DNA of 64,000 bases from Nocardia niwae NBRC 108934 = DSM 45340 (GTDB lineage: Bacteria; Actinomycetota; Actinomycetes; Mycobacteriales; Mycobacteriaceae). The DNA is taken from the NCBI RefSeq assembly GCF_001613465.1, contig NZ_BDCK01000011.1:1-64000 (forward strand), read 5' to 3'. Shown piece by piece: positions 46,730 to 55,453 of the stretch. Both the position numbers and the translations under genes were made by a program. The notes under the pieces were generated by a model. That model saw nothing but the letters and a program-made list of their open reading frames with translations. It searched no databases and had not been told where the DNA came from. Every line of letters starts with the position of its first letter. The stretch's first letter is position 1.

Positions 46730-49700
46730 TCAGTGGGCCGCGCTCGAGCTCTGGAGCATTCGCATGATGCGGTCGGCGGAATCATTCCGGCGCAGATGGC
46801 CGAGACGGCGGCGAGCTTCCGCGACCTGATCGGCGCCGAGTTTCGCGATCGCCGCGTCCAGGTGCCGTCGCCAGCGCATCGAGGGGAAATCTTGACGGCA
46901 GAAGACGTTCGGGGCCAGCACCAGCAAGTCGAGACCCATGCTCGGCTCACGGTCGGCGGCGACGAGGTACGAGCCGATCGCGCAGGCGACGGCGCCGATC
47001 TGCGGCAGATCTCGGTACTGGCTCATCGTCGGAACGGTGAGTTCGGCCAGCTGTGCCGCCAGGACAGCCGCCCTGCCCGCACCGCCGTGCAGTACCTGCG
47101 CGCCGAGCGCCGCCGCGGCGAGCATCAGGGCTCCGGGGCCGGGGCCGAGTGCGTTGTCCGGCCAGCCGAACAGCTCCAGCGCGCGTTCGTAGCGAGCGGA
47201 TCCGCCCGCGATGTCACCCTCCGCGTACGCCACTTCGGCCGAACTCTGCATCACCGTGGACAGCAACCGATTCCGTCCGAGCGACGAACTGTCCAGGTCC
47301 GGTGTGCCGAACGCGAGGTCGAGTTCCCGCCGGGCCTGCTCCAGCTCACCGATGCCGACCAGCGAAGCCACCAGCAGGCTGCGGAGTTCCACGGTGTCCT
47401 CGTAGGCTCCGAGCCGTTGCAACACGTCGAGCGCGCGGCGGTAATAGGTCACCGATTCGGCGTATTGCGCGATCTGCCCACAGACCTGTCCGAGGTGTCT
47501 GCTCACCATGGCCACGCTCCAGACGTTCTCGCGCCCGAGGACATTCAGCGCCTTGATCGCGTCGATGGTGGAGCCGCGCACGTCGCCGAGGTTCTCTCGC
47601 ATGTTGGCCCGCAACAGCAGCGCCGAGGCCCTGGTCTCCGGATCGGCCGCGCGGACCGCCTCCGCGAGCAGCCTGCCGATTCCGCGTCCGTCGGCTCGGG
47701 TGAGCACGACCCGGCCGATGAAGCGGCTGTTGTCGGTGAGTTCTACGCCGGGGCGAAGCAATCGGCGCACGCGCAGGCGCAGTTCCGCGAGGGCTCGGGC
47801 GCTGCCGTTGGTGTAGGCGAGATGCAGGAACATCATCTGATAGGTGACGAGCACGAGGTCCGCACGCGGCCCTTCCCGCCCGAGATCGACCGCATCCAAT
47901 TCGATGACCCGCTGGGCCCACGCGATCACTTCCATATGCGATCCGCGGATCACCCACAGCGTGCCGACGACGGGGAACACCGTGTAGGCCGTCGCGGCGT
48001 CGCGTCGCTCGATGGCGCAGCGCAGCGCGGCCAGCAAGTTGTCCAGCTCCGCCGCCACGGATAACGCGAGGTGGAACTGATCGCCGGTCATGTACCGGCT
48101 CGCCACGTCATCGGCGTAGTCCTTGGCCCATCGCAGCATTCGGGTGTCGACTGCCGACGGCTCCCCCGCGGCGGCGGTCAGCTGCTCTTCGCCGAATTCC
48201 CGCACCGTCTCCAGCATCCGGTAGCGGGTGCCGAGCACCTCGTCGTCCAGCACGGTGAGCAGCGATTGGTTGACCAGGCCGTCGACGGCCGCCGCGACAT
48301 CGGTCACGCCTGCTCCGCCCGCGACCGCCTCGGCGGCGGACAGTGTGAAACCAGCGGGGAACCGGCACAATCGGCGCAGCGTCGCCTGCTGTTCGCGGTC
48401 GAGCAGGTTCCAGCTCCAGTCGATCACCGCGTGCAGGGTGCGATGCCGTTCGGGCGAGCTGCGGTCGCCGTGGCGCAGCAGCGCGAACCGGTCGGCCAAT
48501 CGCTCGTTGATCTCTTCGACGCTCATCGCCCGGACCCGGGCCGCGGCCAGCTCGATGGCCAGCGGCAGCCCGTCGAGTGTGTGGCAGAGCTGGGCGACGA
48601 TCTCCGGGTCTAGCCGGACCGCGGGGCGCACGGCTCTGGCGCGCGCGGCGAACAGCTCGGTGGCGGGTGAGCCCGCAGGATCGATGGTCAGCGGCGGCAG
48701 CGGATACACGGTCTCGGCGGTGATGGTCAGGGGCGAGCGGCTCGTGGTGAGCACGGTCAGCCGGGGCGCGAGGCCGATCAGGTCGGCGACCACCACGGCG
48801 ACAGCGTCGATCAGGTGCTCGCAGTTGTCCAGGATCAGCAGCATCGGGCGCGCCGATACCGCGTCACGCAACCGCCTGCGCAGATCGACCGTCTGCCCGG
48901 AGCGCAGCGTCGCCGTGTCGAAGGTGACCTCGCTGAGCCCGAGCACCGCGGCGATCGCCGCCTCGACCTCCACTCCGGCGTCGCCGCCTTCGGCGCGCAC
49001 CGAGGCCAGTTCGACCAGTGCCACCGGGCGGGTGCGCGCCACCCGAGCGCCGAGCTCGTTGGCGACCCTGGTCTTCCCCGCGCCGCCCGGTCCGAGCACC
49101 GTCACCACCCGGCAGGTGTGCAGCAGGCCGGTCAGCGCGGCCAGATCGTCCGTCCGGCCGAGCAGCGCGTTGGGCGCGGCGCGCAGGCCCATGGCGACGG
49201 GCGGTGGTTCCGCGGGAGCGGCGGCCTCGGCCGAGAGCACCGAACGGGCCGACGGCCCACCGCTCGAATTCGCGTCCACCACCGGCGTCACGGCACCGCC
49301 CGCGCCGGGTCGCGGCACGGTGGGCCCGATCGGCTCGCCGCGCAGGATCGCCGTGTGCGCCGCGGACAGCGCAGGCCCGGGATCGGTGCCGAGCTGATCG
49401 ACCAGCCGGGAGCGGAAGGCGGCGAACGATTCCAGCGCCTCGTTGGCCCGTCCCGCCGCGACGAGCAGACGCATCAGGGTCAGTTGCGCGGGCTCGTCCA
49501 GCGGGTCGGCGGCGGCGCGTGCACGCGCCAGAGCCAAGGCGCCGTCGATGTCGCCGCCGCCTTCGCGTGCGGTGAGTTCGAGCTCGTCGAGTTCCGCGAG
49601 ACGCCGCCCGGCCGCGACCCGCAGCTCGTCGGCCAGGTCACCCGGCGGCAGGTCGGCGCCGGGATCCCCGCGCCACAGCGCCCGCGCCTGCGCGATCTCC

Positions 49701-50083
49701 GCCAGGCAGCCGGGAAGATCCCCCGCAGCGTGCAGCCTGCGTGCCCGCGTCACACGTTCGCCCACCGACGACAGGTCGACCTCGTCGGCGCCGAGGGTCA
49801 ACCGGTATCCCGCCGGGCCGATCTCCAGCACTCCTTCCGGCAGCGCCGACCGCAGCCGGGAGACCTGGGTGTGCAGCGCGTTCATCGGCGCCCGCGGCGG
49901 CTGTTCGCCCCAGACGTCCTCGATCAGCGCTTGGGCGCCGCGGCTGCGACCGGGCCGCAGGGCCAGCGCGGTGAGCAGAAGCCGGGATCGGGCGCCGGGC
50001 AGGGGCGTCAGCGCGCCGTCGCGGCGCAGCGCGACCTCGCCCAGCAGGGCCACCACGACCGATTCGCCTGCGGGCGTCGTCAC
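46730..50083 (-). CDS. Large AfsR/SARP-type regulator (BTAD plus AAA/TPR)
   Basis: A transcriptional regulator of about 1,117 residues. The N-terminal winged helix (VALLGEVALRRDGALTPL, NALHTQVSRLRSALPEGV) and BTAD helices (to about residue 250) are followed by an NTPase with P-loop VLGPGGAGKTRVANELG and LLILDNCEHLIDAVA, then a long TPR-like region. This is the LuxR-like/AfsR layout for ATP-gated activation. The GTG at 50083 is chosen because a start at 50203 would leave only 11 nt to the divergent gene; ATG 50125 is also possible. The target is unknown. Confidence 0.88.
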   Translation of the reverse strand: MTTPAGESVVVALLGEVALRRDGALTPLPGARSRLLLTALALRPGRSRGAQALIEDVWGEQPPRAPMNALHTQVSRLRSALPEGVLEIGPAGYRLTLGADEVDLSSVGERVTRARRLHAAGDLPGCLAEIAQARALWRGDPGADLPPGDLADELRVAAGRRLAELDELELTAREGGGDIDGALALARARAAADPLDEPAQLTLMRLLVAAGRANEALESFAAFRSRLVDQLGTDPGPALSAAHTAILRGEPIGPTVPRPGAGGAVTPVVDANSSGGPSARSVLSAEAAAPAEPPPVAMGLRAAPNALLGRTDDLAALTGLLHTCRVVTVLGPGGAGKTRVANELGARVARTRPVALVELASVRAEGGDAGVEVEAAIAAVLGLSEVTFDTATLRSGQTVDLRRRLRDAVSARPMLLILDNCEHLIDAVAVVVADLIGLAPRLTVLTTSRSPLTITAETVYPLPPLTIDPAGSPATELFAARARAVRPAVRLDPEIVAQLCHTLDGLPLAIELAAARVRAMSVEEINERLADRFALLRHGDRSSPERHRTLHAVIDWSWNLLDREQQATLRRLCRFPAGFTLSAAEAVAGGAGVTDVAAAVDGLVNQSLLTVLDDEVLGTRYRMLETVREFGEEQLTAAAGEPSAVDTRMLRWAKDYADDVASRYMTGDQFHLALSVAAELDNLLAALRCAIERRDAATAYTVFPVVGTLWVIRGSHMEVIAWAQRVIELDAVDLGREGPRADLVLVTYQMMFLHLAYTNGSARALAELRLRVRRLLRPGVELTDNSRFIGRVVLTRADGRGIGRLLAEAVRAADPETRASALLLRANMRENLGDVRGSTIDAIKALNVLGRENVWSVAMVSRHLGQVCGQIAQYAESVTYYRRALDVLQRLGAYEDTVELRSLLVASLVGIGELEQARRELDLAFGTPDLDSSSLGRNRLLSTVMQSSAEVAYAEGDIAGGSARYERALELFGWPDNALGPGPGALMLAAAALGAQVLHGGAGRAAVLAAQLAELTVPTMSQYRDLPQIGAVACAIGSYLVAADREPSMGLDLLVLAPNVFCRQDFPSMRWRRHLDAAIAKLGADQVAEARRRLGHLRRNDSADRIMRMLQSSSAAH

Positions 50084-50202
50084 TGCTCGACTGTGGCCGT
50101 GCGGGCCGCTGTGCGCCGGAAACATCCCGCGGTCATCGTAGGCGAGCAGGCCGGACGGAGCCGACACGATTTCTTTGCCGCGACTGTGAGCAATCGGTCG
50201 CA

Positions 50203-50208
50203 TAGTCT
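50203..50208 (+). promoter_or_regulatory. -10 box for leaderless SRPBCC gene
   Basis: TAGTCT ends 6 nt before the ATG at 50215. Confidence 0.45.
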
Positions 50209-50214
50209 GACCCC

Positions 50215-50679
50215 ATGGCTGAGTTCGAGGTGGTCCGATCGGCCGTGATCACGGCCGACCCCGCGCGTGTGCACGGGCTGATCAACGATTTCCACAAATG
50301 GGTCGAGTGGTCGCCTTGGGAGGATCTCGACCCGCAACTCCAGCGCAGCTATTCCGGCGCCGGCTCCGGTGTGGGCGCGCGCTACGCCTGGAGCGGCAAC
50401 CGCAAGGCGGGCGCGGGCAGCATGGAGATCATCGGCAGCGCCGACCGCGAGATCGGGGTGCGCCTGGAATTCCTGAAGCCGATGAAGGCGACCAATATGG
50501 TGACCTTCCTCCTGGCCCCCGTCGAGACCGGCACCGAGGTGACCTGGCGGATGACCGGGCAGCAGACCGGCCTGATGGGCGTCATCGGGAAGTTCATCCC
50601 GATGGACAAGTTCGTCGGCCGGGACTTCGAAAAGGGGCTGGCGCGGTTGCAGCAGGCGGCGACCACCGAAACGGCTTGA
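50215..50679 (+). CDS. SRPBCC (START-like) family protein
   Basis: A 154-residue polyketide-cyclase/dehydrase-type lipid-binding fold: FEVVRSAVITADPARVHGLI, WVEWSPWEDLDPQLQRSYSG, MDKFVGRDFEKGLARLQQ. It probably binds a hydrophobic ligand. It lies 96 bp upstream of menA on the same strand, but menA has its own leaderless-type -10. Confidence 0.88.
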   Translation: MAEFEVVRSAVITADPARVHGLINDFHKWVEWSPWEDLDPQLQRSYSGAGSGVGARYAWSGNRKAGAGSMEIIGSADREIGVRLEFLKPMKATNMVTFLLAPVETGTEVTWRMTGQQTGLMGVIGKFIPMDKFVGRDFEKGLARLQQAATTETA

Positions 50680-50763
50680 TCGCCGCACGCGCACCAGGAG
50701 GTACCTCCGCCTTCGCTCCGGCCGTGCGCGGTCTGCAGCCGGACTGCGTCCGACTGCGCCGAT

Positions 50764-50769
50764 TATGCT
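50764..50769 (+). promoter_or_regulatory. -10 box for leaderless menA
   Basis: TATGCT ends 6 nt before the ATG at 50776. Confidence 0.5.
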
Positions 50770-50775
50770 GCGGAC

Positions 50776-51645
50776 ATGGCTACAGCAGCGCAATGGATCG
50801 AGGGCGCGCGACCCCGCACCCTGCCGAACGCGATCGCCCCGGTGCTCGCCGGGACCGGCGCCGCCGCGTCCGTCGACGGTGCGGTGTGGTGGAAAGCGAT
50901 TCTCGCGCTGCTCGTTTCGCTGGCGCTGATCGTCGGCGTGAACTACGCCAACGATTACTCCGACGGCATCCGCGGCACGGATGACGTCCGGGTCGGCCCG
51001 CTGCGCCTGGTCGGGCAGAAGCTGGCCTCCCCCACCGCGGTGAAGACCGCCGCCATCGTCAGCCTCGTCATCGGCGCCGTCTTCGGTCTGGTGCTGGTGT
51101 TCACCAGCGCGTGGTGGCTGCTGCTCGTCGGCGCGGCCTGCCTGGCCGGCGCCTGGTATTACACCGGAGGCAGCAACCCGTACGGCTACAGCGGGTTCGG
51201 CGAAGTGGCGGTATTCGTCTTCTTCGGCTTGGTCGCCGTGCTCGGTACCCAGTTCGTGCAGGCGGGCCGGATCGACTGGGTGGGCGCGGTGCTCGCGATC
51301 GCGGTGGGCGCGTTCTCCAGCGCCGTGCTGGTCGCGAACAACTTGCGCGACATCCCCACCGACACCGGCTCCGGCAAGGTCACCCTCGCGGTGAAACTCG
51401 GTGACCCGCGCACCCGCACCCTGCATCTCGCGCTGCTCACGGTGCCGTTCCTCGCGACGCTGGTGCTCGTCGCCCGTACCCCGTGGGCCCTGGCCGGGCT
51501 GCTGGCGATCCCGCTCGCCGTGCGCGCCAACGCGCCGGTGCGCGGCGGCAAGGGCGGCCTGGAACTGATTCCGGCGCTGCGGGACTCCGGCCTGGCCCTC
51601 CTGGTGTGGTCGGCGGTCACCGCGCTGGCGGTCGGGCTGGGCTAG
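50776..51645 (+). CDS. menA: 1,4-dihydroxy-2-naphthoate polyprenyltransferase MenA
   Basis: A 289-residue integral membrane prenyltransferase with about nine helices. The first Asp-rich motif is [15 protein letters not shown], the second [19 protein letters not shown]. It attaches the polyprenyl chain (probably from GrcC) to DHNA. It is separated from a convergent holin-like gene by two hairpins. Confidence 0.96.
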   Translation: MATAAQWIEGARPRTLPNAIAPVLAGTGAAASVDGAVWWKAILALLVSLALIVGVNYANDYSDGIRGTDDVRVGPLRLVGQKLASPTAVKTAAIVSLVIGAVFGLVLVFTSAWWLLLVGAACLAGAWYYTGGSNPYGYSGFGEVAVFVFFGLVAVLGTQFVQAGRIDWVGAVLAIAVGAFSSAVLVANNLRDIPTDTGSGKVTLAVKLGDPRTRTLHLALLTVPFLATLVLVARTPWALAGLLAIPLAVRANAPVRGGKGGLELIPALRDSGLALLVWSAVTALAVGLG

Positions 51646-51667
51646 CGCACCGAGCCTTTCCCCGGTC

Positions 51668-51719
51668 GCGGGCCGGCGCGCCGGCCCGCTGAAGGTTCCC
51701 ACGCGGACCGAGTCCGCGT
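51668..51719. terminator. Two tandem terminator hairpins after menA
   Basis: A 22-bp perfect palindrome (51668-51689) and a second stem with 8-bp arms ACGCGGAC/GTCCGCGT and a 3-nt loop (51701-51719). They lie between convergent menA and the holin-like gene and can act in both directions. Confidence 0.65.
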
Positions 51720-51725
51720 AGGGGA

Positions 51726-52109
51726 TCAGTCCTCGTCCGGAACCAGGATGCCGAGCACCCAGTTGACGATCGAGACGATGATGCCGCCGAACACCGCGGC
51801 CCAGAAACCCTCGACGCGCAGGCCGTAATCGGTGAACGCGTCGGTGATCTCGGCGGTCAGCCACAGCATGAACGCGTTGACCACCAGCAGGAACAGGCCG
51901 AGCGTCAGGATCACCAGTGGTAGTGACAGCAACTTCACGATCGGCTTGACCACCGCGTTCACCGCCGTGAACACCGCGGCCACGGCGATGACGACACCGA
52001 TCTTGGCGCCGTTTCCGCCTTCGGGAGCGAGGATGTCTATCTTGTCGACCCAGAAGGCGGCCAGCCAGATGGCCACCGCGTTGATGATCAACCGAATCAC
52101 GAGCTGCAT
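51726..52109 (-). CDS. Phage-holin-family (YvlD-type) membrane protein
   Basis: A 127-residue protein with four hydrophobic segments: LVIRLIINAVAIWLAAFWV, VVIAVAAVFTAVNAVVKPIV, VILTLGLFLLVVNAFMLWLT, and a C-terminal helix. Despite the family name there is no phage context. Such proteins are common in actinobacterial chromosomes and have no proven role. Confidence 0.88.
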   Translation of the reverse strand: MQLVIRLIINAVAIWLAAFWVDKIDILAPEGGNGAKIGVVIAVAAVFTAVNAVVKPIVKLLSLPLVILTLGLFLLVVNAFMLWLTAEITDAFTDYGLRVEGFWAAVFGGIIVSIVNWVLGILVPDED

Positions 52110-52183
52110 GGCCCAATGCTAGGCGCCGAGGGCGGACACGCGCCGCTGGAAAACCCGAACTCCGGCAGCGCATGTCCACCGGC

Positions 52184-52765
52184 TCAAGCCGCACGGTCGA
52201 GCAGGGCGTGCACTTTGGGGCGCAACTCGTGGATCGCGTCGGGTCCACCGAACAGGCGCACCGTCGTCTGGTTGGGGGCACGCAGGATGCCGAGCAGCAT
52301 GTGCCCGGATTCGATGGTCTTGTCCTTGCGTCCCACCGCCTCCCGCAGCGAGAGTTCGATGACCTTCTTGGCTTCCTTGGTGAAGGGAATGTGCCCGTAG
52401 TACCCACCGCGCCCCCAGGGGATGAGCCCCCGTCGCGGGTCCGGTGCGGCGCGGTCGAGGGCGTCCTCGCCGAAATGCGCTTCCAGCGATTCCCGGACGG
52501 CATCCAGATCGATGCCGATGGATCGCAAGGCCTCGGCGTCCTCGGGGCCGAGCGGCACGCCGTTGCCCTGTTCGGCCAGCGCGCGGCGCACGCCGTCGCG
52601 AGTGAGTCCCGCCTCCGCGAGCAGGGCCGTCAACGCCGGCTCGGCCTGCGCGAGCAATCCGAGCAGCACGTGCTCGACCTCGATGTTCGAGGCGCGGAGT
52701 TCGCGTGCGTCCTCCTGGGCGATGACGATCGCAGTGCGCGCCGACCTGCTGAACCGTTCGAACAT
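52184..52765 (-). CDS. Clp N-domain (ClpC2-like) protein without ATPase
   Basis: A 193-residue protein made of two ClpN repeats: MFERFSRSARTAIVIAQEDA with IEVEHVLLGLLAQ near the start, and FTKEAKKVIELSLREAVGRK with IESGHMLLGILRAPNQ near the end. It has no AAA+ module. The fold binds phospho-arginine proteins or ClpC-targeting natural products in related proteins; ClpC2 of mycobacteria is a decoy of this type. Its ATG overlaps the stop of the upstream HTH gene by one base (TGATG), so they form a coupled two-gene operon. Confidence 0.87.
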   Translation of the reverse strand: MFERFSRSARTAIVIAQEDARELRASNIEVEHVLLGLLAQAEPALTALLAEAGLTRDGVRRALAEQGNGVPLGPEDAEALRSIGIDLDAVRESLEAHFGEDALDRAAPDPRRGLIPWGRGGYYGHIPFTKEAKKVIELSLREAVGRKDKTIESGHMLLGILRAPNQTTVRLFGGPDAIHELRPKVHALLDRAA

Positions 52766-52986
52766 CAGTGGCCCCTGCCTTTCCGGTTGTACTTCTGGTG
52801 GACTGCCTGCTTGCTGACCTCGAGCGCTTCCGCGATCGCCTGCCAGGACCAGCCCTGGGCACGGGCGTTGGCCACCTGGATCGCTTCGAGGCGTTCGAGC
52901 AGCCTGCGTAGGGCGAGCACCGCGCGCAGCCCGACCTTGGGATCGGGGCTGCCCGCGGCGGCCGCGAGTGTGGTCGCTTCCGTCAT
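52765..52986 (-). CDS. Small helix-turn-helix regulator
   Basis: A 73-residue protein with a helix-turn-helix: LEAIQVANARAQGWSWQAIA then EALEVSKQAVHQKYNRKGRG, resembling sigma-region-4/resolvase-like HTHs. It is too short for a ligand domain. Two GTCAA-N6-TTGAC palindromes cover its promoter, so autoregulation is likely. The ATG is probably the first base of the mRNA. The ClpN protein encoded directly after it could modulate its activity or stability; that link is inference. Confidence 0.8.
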   Translation of the reverse strand: MTEATTLAAAAGSPDPKVGLRAVLALRRLLERLEAIQVANARAQGWSWQAIAEALEVSKQAVHQKYNRKGRGH

Positions 52987-52989
52987 GTC

Positions 52990-53034
52990 GTCAATTTTGA
53001 TTGACGCCAGGGCATGGTGTCAACAAAAATTGAC
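52990..53034 (-). promoter_or_regulatory. Promoter and twin operators of the HTH-ClpN operon
   Basis: Site 1 at 52990-53005 and site 2 at 53019-53034 each read GTCAA-N6-TTGAC, 29 bp apart start to start. On the minus strand a perfect -35 TTGACA (53023-53018) lies in site 2, and an 18-bp spaced -10 CAAAAT (52999-52994) lies in site 1. The -10 ends 7 nt before the HTH ATG, giving a leaderless mRNA. A repressor bound to both sites would block the whole promoter. Confidence 0.65.
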
Positions 53035-53100
53035 GACAGCGGGCGCGACAGGACCCCGTTCCGCTTCCAGCGAACAGCACCTCCGCGAGGCGCGAACCGA

Positions 53101-54186
53101 TCAGGCGTCCCAGATCCCGGTTGCCACGAATTTCTCCAGGACCGCTGTCGGCGCGGCGAGATCCAACCCCTGGCGGGCGACCCACTCGTCATCGAAATAC
53201 GTTCCGGCATAACGATCCCCGCCGTCACACAGCAGGGTGACGACACTGCCGCCGCGGCCTTCGGCGAGCATCTCGGCGATCAGGGCGAAGACGCCCCACA
53301 GGTTGGTCCCGGTTGATCCGCCGACCCGGCGGCCGAGCCGCGCGCTGGCGAACCTGGCCGCCGCGATGGACGCCGCGTCGGGCACCTCGAACATGCGGTC
53401 CACCACCTGGCCGACGAACGAGGGCTCCACGCGCGGACGGCCGATGCCCTCGATCCGGGAGGGCATTCCGGTCTGATAAGCCGCGTCCCCGGTCTCGTAA
53501 CCGCCATAGAAAGCGGAGTTCTCCGGATCGACCACGGCGAGCTTCGTCGCGTGCCTGCGGTAGCGGATGTAGCGGCCGATCGTGGCGCTGGTGCCGCCCG
53601 TGCCCGCCCCCACCACGATCCATTCCGGCACCGGGTTGGTCTCCAACGCCAGCTGCTGGAAGATCGACTCGGCGATGTTGTTGTTGCCGCGCCAGTCGGT
53701 GGCGCGCTCGGCGTGGGTGAACTGGTCCATGTAGTGACCGCCGCACTCGGCCGCCAGCCGCGCCGCCTCGGTGTACATGTCCGGCGGGCGCCGCACGAAA
53801 TGACAGCGTCCGCCCTGCGCCTCGATCAGCGCGACCTTCTGCGGAGACGTGCTCGCTGGCATCACCGCGACGAAGTCCAGGCCGAGCAGCTTGGCGAAGT
53901 AGGCCTCGCTGACCGCGGTCGAACCGGAGGACGCCTCCACCACGGTCGTCCCCTCGGTGACCCAGCCGTTGCAGATCGCGTACAGGAACAGCGAGCGGGC
54001 CAGGCGGTGCTTGAGGCTGCCGGTGATGTGCGTGGACTCGTCCTTGAGATAGAGCTGGACGTTCCACTCGACCGGCAGCGGATAGCGCAGCAGATGGGTG
54101 TCCGCGCTGCGCTGGGCGTCGGCGTCGATCAGCCGCACCGCGTTGTCGACCCAGTCCCGCGGTGCGGTGTGATCACAGGACTTCAC
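53101..54186 (-). CDS. PLP-dependent L-cysteine desulfhydrase (Cds1-like)
   Basis: A 361-residue fold-type II PLP enzyme. The cofactor Lys lies in [16 protein letters not shown], phosphate is held by [17 protein letters not shown], and [17 protein letters not shown] is the substrate loop. It resembles Rv3684/Cds1 of mycobacteria, which releases H2S from cysteine, more than biosynthetic cysteine synthases. Its ATG overlaps the stop of the DUF4229 gene by 4 nt. Confidence 0.87.
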   Translation of the reverse strand: MKSCDHTAPRDWVDNAVRLIDADAQRSADTHLLRYPLPVEWNVQLYLKDESTHITGSLKHRLARSLFLYAICNGWVTEGTTVVEASSGSTAVSEAYFAKLLGLDFVAVMPASTSPQKVALIEAQGGRCHFVRRPPDMYTEAARLAAECGGHYMDQFTHAERATDWRGNNNIAESIFQQLALETNPVPEWIVVGAGTGGTSATIGRYIRYRRHATKLAVVDPENSAFYGGYETGDAAYQTGMPSRIEGIGRPRVEPSFVGQVVDRMFEVPDAASIAAARFASARLGRRVGGSTGTNLWGVFALIAEMLAEGRGGSVVTLLCDGGDRYAGTYFDDEWVARQGLDLAAPTAVLEKFVATGIWDA

Positions 54187-54545
54187 GAAGACGTCCCCGC
54201 CTCCGGCGGAGTGGGCGGCTCGTCGCCGCGTAACCGCGCCCGTAGCTCGGCCTTGTCCCGCCGCCTGCGCTCGTCGACCAGGGCGATGTCCTCGTTCACC
54301 TTGGCCCGCAGCCGCTTGAACAGGGCCAGCGACAGCGGCATCGCGATGATCAATGCGAACAGGGCCGCGACCACCAAGGGGATGTCCACCGACACCAGCC
54401 GCGCGGCCAGCACGATCACCGCGGTGAGCACTACCACGAGACCCAACCTGGCGACGGTGTAGAGGGCCAGATTGCGGGCCAGCCGACGACCTGCGCCAGC
54501 CGTTTGCTGTCCGGAAGCACCTTTTGGTGGAGTTGCGTCACGCAC
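54183..54545 (-). CDS. DUF4229 family membrane protein
   Basis: A protein of about 120 residues with two membrane helices ([20 protein letters not shown] and [20 protein letters not shown]) and a charged cytoplasmic tail ([20 protein letters not shown]). The GTG at 54545 follows GAGGG. It overlaps the Cds1-like gene by 4 nt (ATGA), so the two are coupled. Function unknown. Confidence 0.82.
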   Translation of the reverse strand: MRDATPPKGASGQQTAGAGRRLARNLALYTVARLGLVVVLTAVIVLAARLVSVDIPLVVAALFALIIAMPLSLALFKRLRAKVNEDIALVDERRRRDKAELRARLRGDEPPTPPEAGTSS

Positions 54546-54729
54546 ATCCCTCAGCCTATGCGAAGCTGTTGCCCGTCCCCGGTGCACGCCCAAAGCCGGG
54601 GGTGGGGCGCACATCCGTTTTGTCTATTACCTCCCCTTTACCAACTGTAGGTGGTTCGAGTACCTAGGGGTTTCAGTGCGACGATGGCGCCATCTGATGA
54701 GGGAACTGTCGAGAACGGAGAGGTTTGCT

Positions 54730-54939
54730 ATGACTGCGATCACCGTCGGCGGCCAGGACACCCTGCTGACTCCGGGCCAGGTTGCTGCCCTGTTCCACGT
54801 CGACCCCAAGACCGTGACGCGCTGGGCCCACGCCGGGCGCCTCGGGTCGCTGCGCACACCGGGCGGACATCGCCGGTTTCGCGAATCGGAAGTACTCCAG
54901 CTGCTCAAGTCGCTGACCACCGAGGCGACCGCACGCTGA
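54730..54939 (+). CDS. bldC: BldC-type MerR-like DNA-binding protein
   Basis: A 69-residue winged-helix protein: LLTPGQVAALFHVDPKTVTR then WAHAGRLGSLRTPGGHRRF, almost the full conserved core of BldC, which binds AT-rich direct repeats and controls development in Streptomyces. AGAGG lies 7 nt before the ATG. It is preceded by an AT-richer region from about 54617 that probably holds its promoter. Confidence 0.95.
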   Translation: MTAITVGGQDTLLTPGQVAALFHVDPKTVTRWAHAGRLGSLRTPGGHRRFRESEVLQLLKSLTTEATAR

Positions 54940-55057
54940 TCGCAGGGCACGCGGGCCCGTCGTGCTCGGGTCCGCGCTCGCCCGCAGACCATTTTCTGCG
55001 TCTGCGGTGTGCGGGAGTCACGTCCGCGGCTACCCTCGTAATCAGGAGGTGAGCGAC

Positions 55058-55264
55058 GTGACGTACTTGTTGGCACTCATCGCGGTGGTGGCAATAGCGG
55101 TGTTGTGCTGGAAGGCGTTCGGCCCCGAGCGGACTGGACCCACTGCACCGCAGACGCGTTCACCACAGCGCAAGCGCGTCATCGGACCCGACGACGACCC
55201 GGAGTTCCTCTGGCGACTATCTCGCCAGCACCGCGACGGCGAGTCCGGTTCCACCGAGCGCTGA
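55058..55264 (+). CDS. Small single-pass membrane protein, 68 residues
   Basis: Starts VTYLLALIAVVAIAVLCWKA, a membrane helix, then a Pro/Arg-rich cytoplasmic tail with RKRVIGPDDDPEFLWRLSRQ. AGGAGG lies 8 nt before the GTG. The tail looks like a conserved recognition segment, but I do not recognise the family. It follows bldC on the same strand. Confidence 0.7.
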   Translation: MTYLLALIAVVAIAVLCWKAFGPERTGPTAPQTRSPQRKRVIGPDDDPEFLWRLSRQHRDGESGSTER

Positions 55265-55402
55265 CCGTTTCGCTCCACCCGCGCGATAGCACGCGTCCGG
55301 CGATATCCGGCGTTCGCGCGTTCTCTTCGCTCCGCGCATCAGCCATGGCGGCGTCCCGAGCTCTCCGTCGGGCGCCACGGCGATCGGCTGACCGGTCCGG
55401 AC

Positions 55403-55432
55403 GCGGCAGGCGCGCTGCGGTGCGCCTGCCGC
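55403..55432. terminator. Bidirectional terminator hairpin
   Basis: Perfect 11-bp arms GCGGCAGGCGC and GCGCCTGCCGC with an 8-nt loop, between the convergent 55058 and 55454 genes. Confidence 0.65.
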
Positions 55433-55453
55433 ATCCGGCCCGTGCGATACCGA

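Noticed and set aside
51726..52109. Phage holin indicating a prophage
   Set aside because: No other phage genes; this membrane family is common on actinobacterial chromosomes.
50080..52503. Long minus-strand frame of about 800 codons across menA
   Set aside because: It runs antisense through SRPBCC and menA and through the holin and ClpN genes in another frame; only those genes have family motifs.
54601..54720. Near-palindromes CCAACTGTAGGTGG and GAGTACCTAGGGG upstream of bldC
   Set aside because: Imperfect and not supported by a second copy; kept only as general promoter region.
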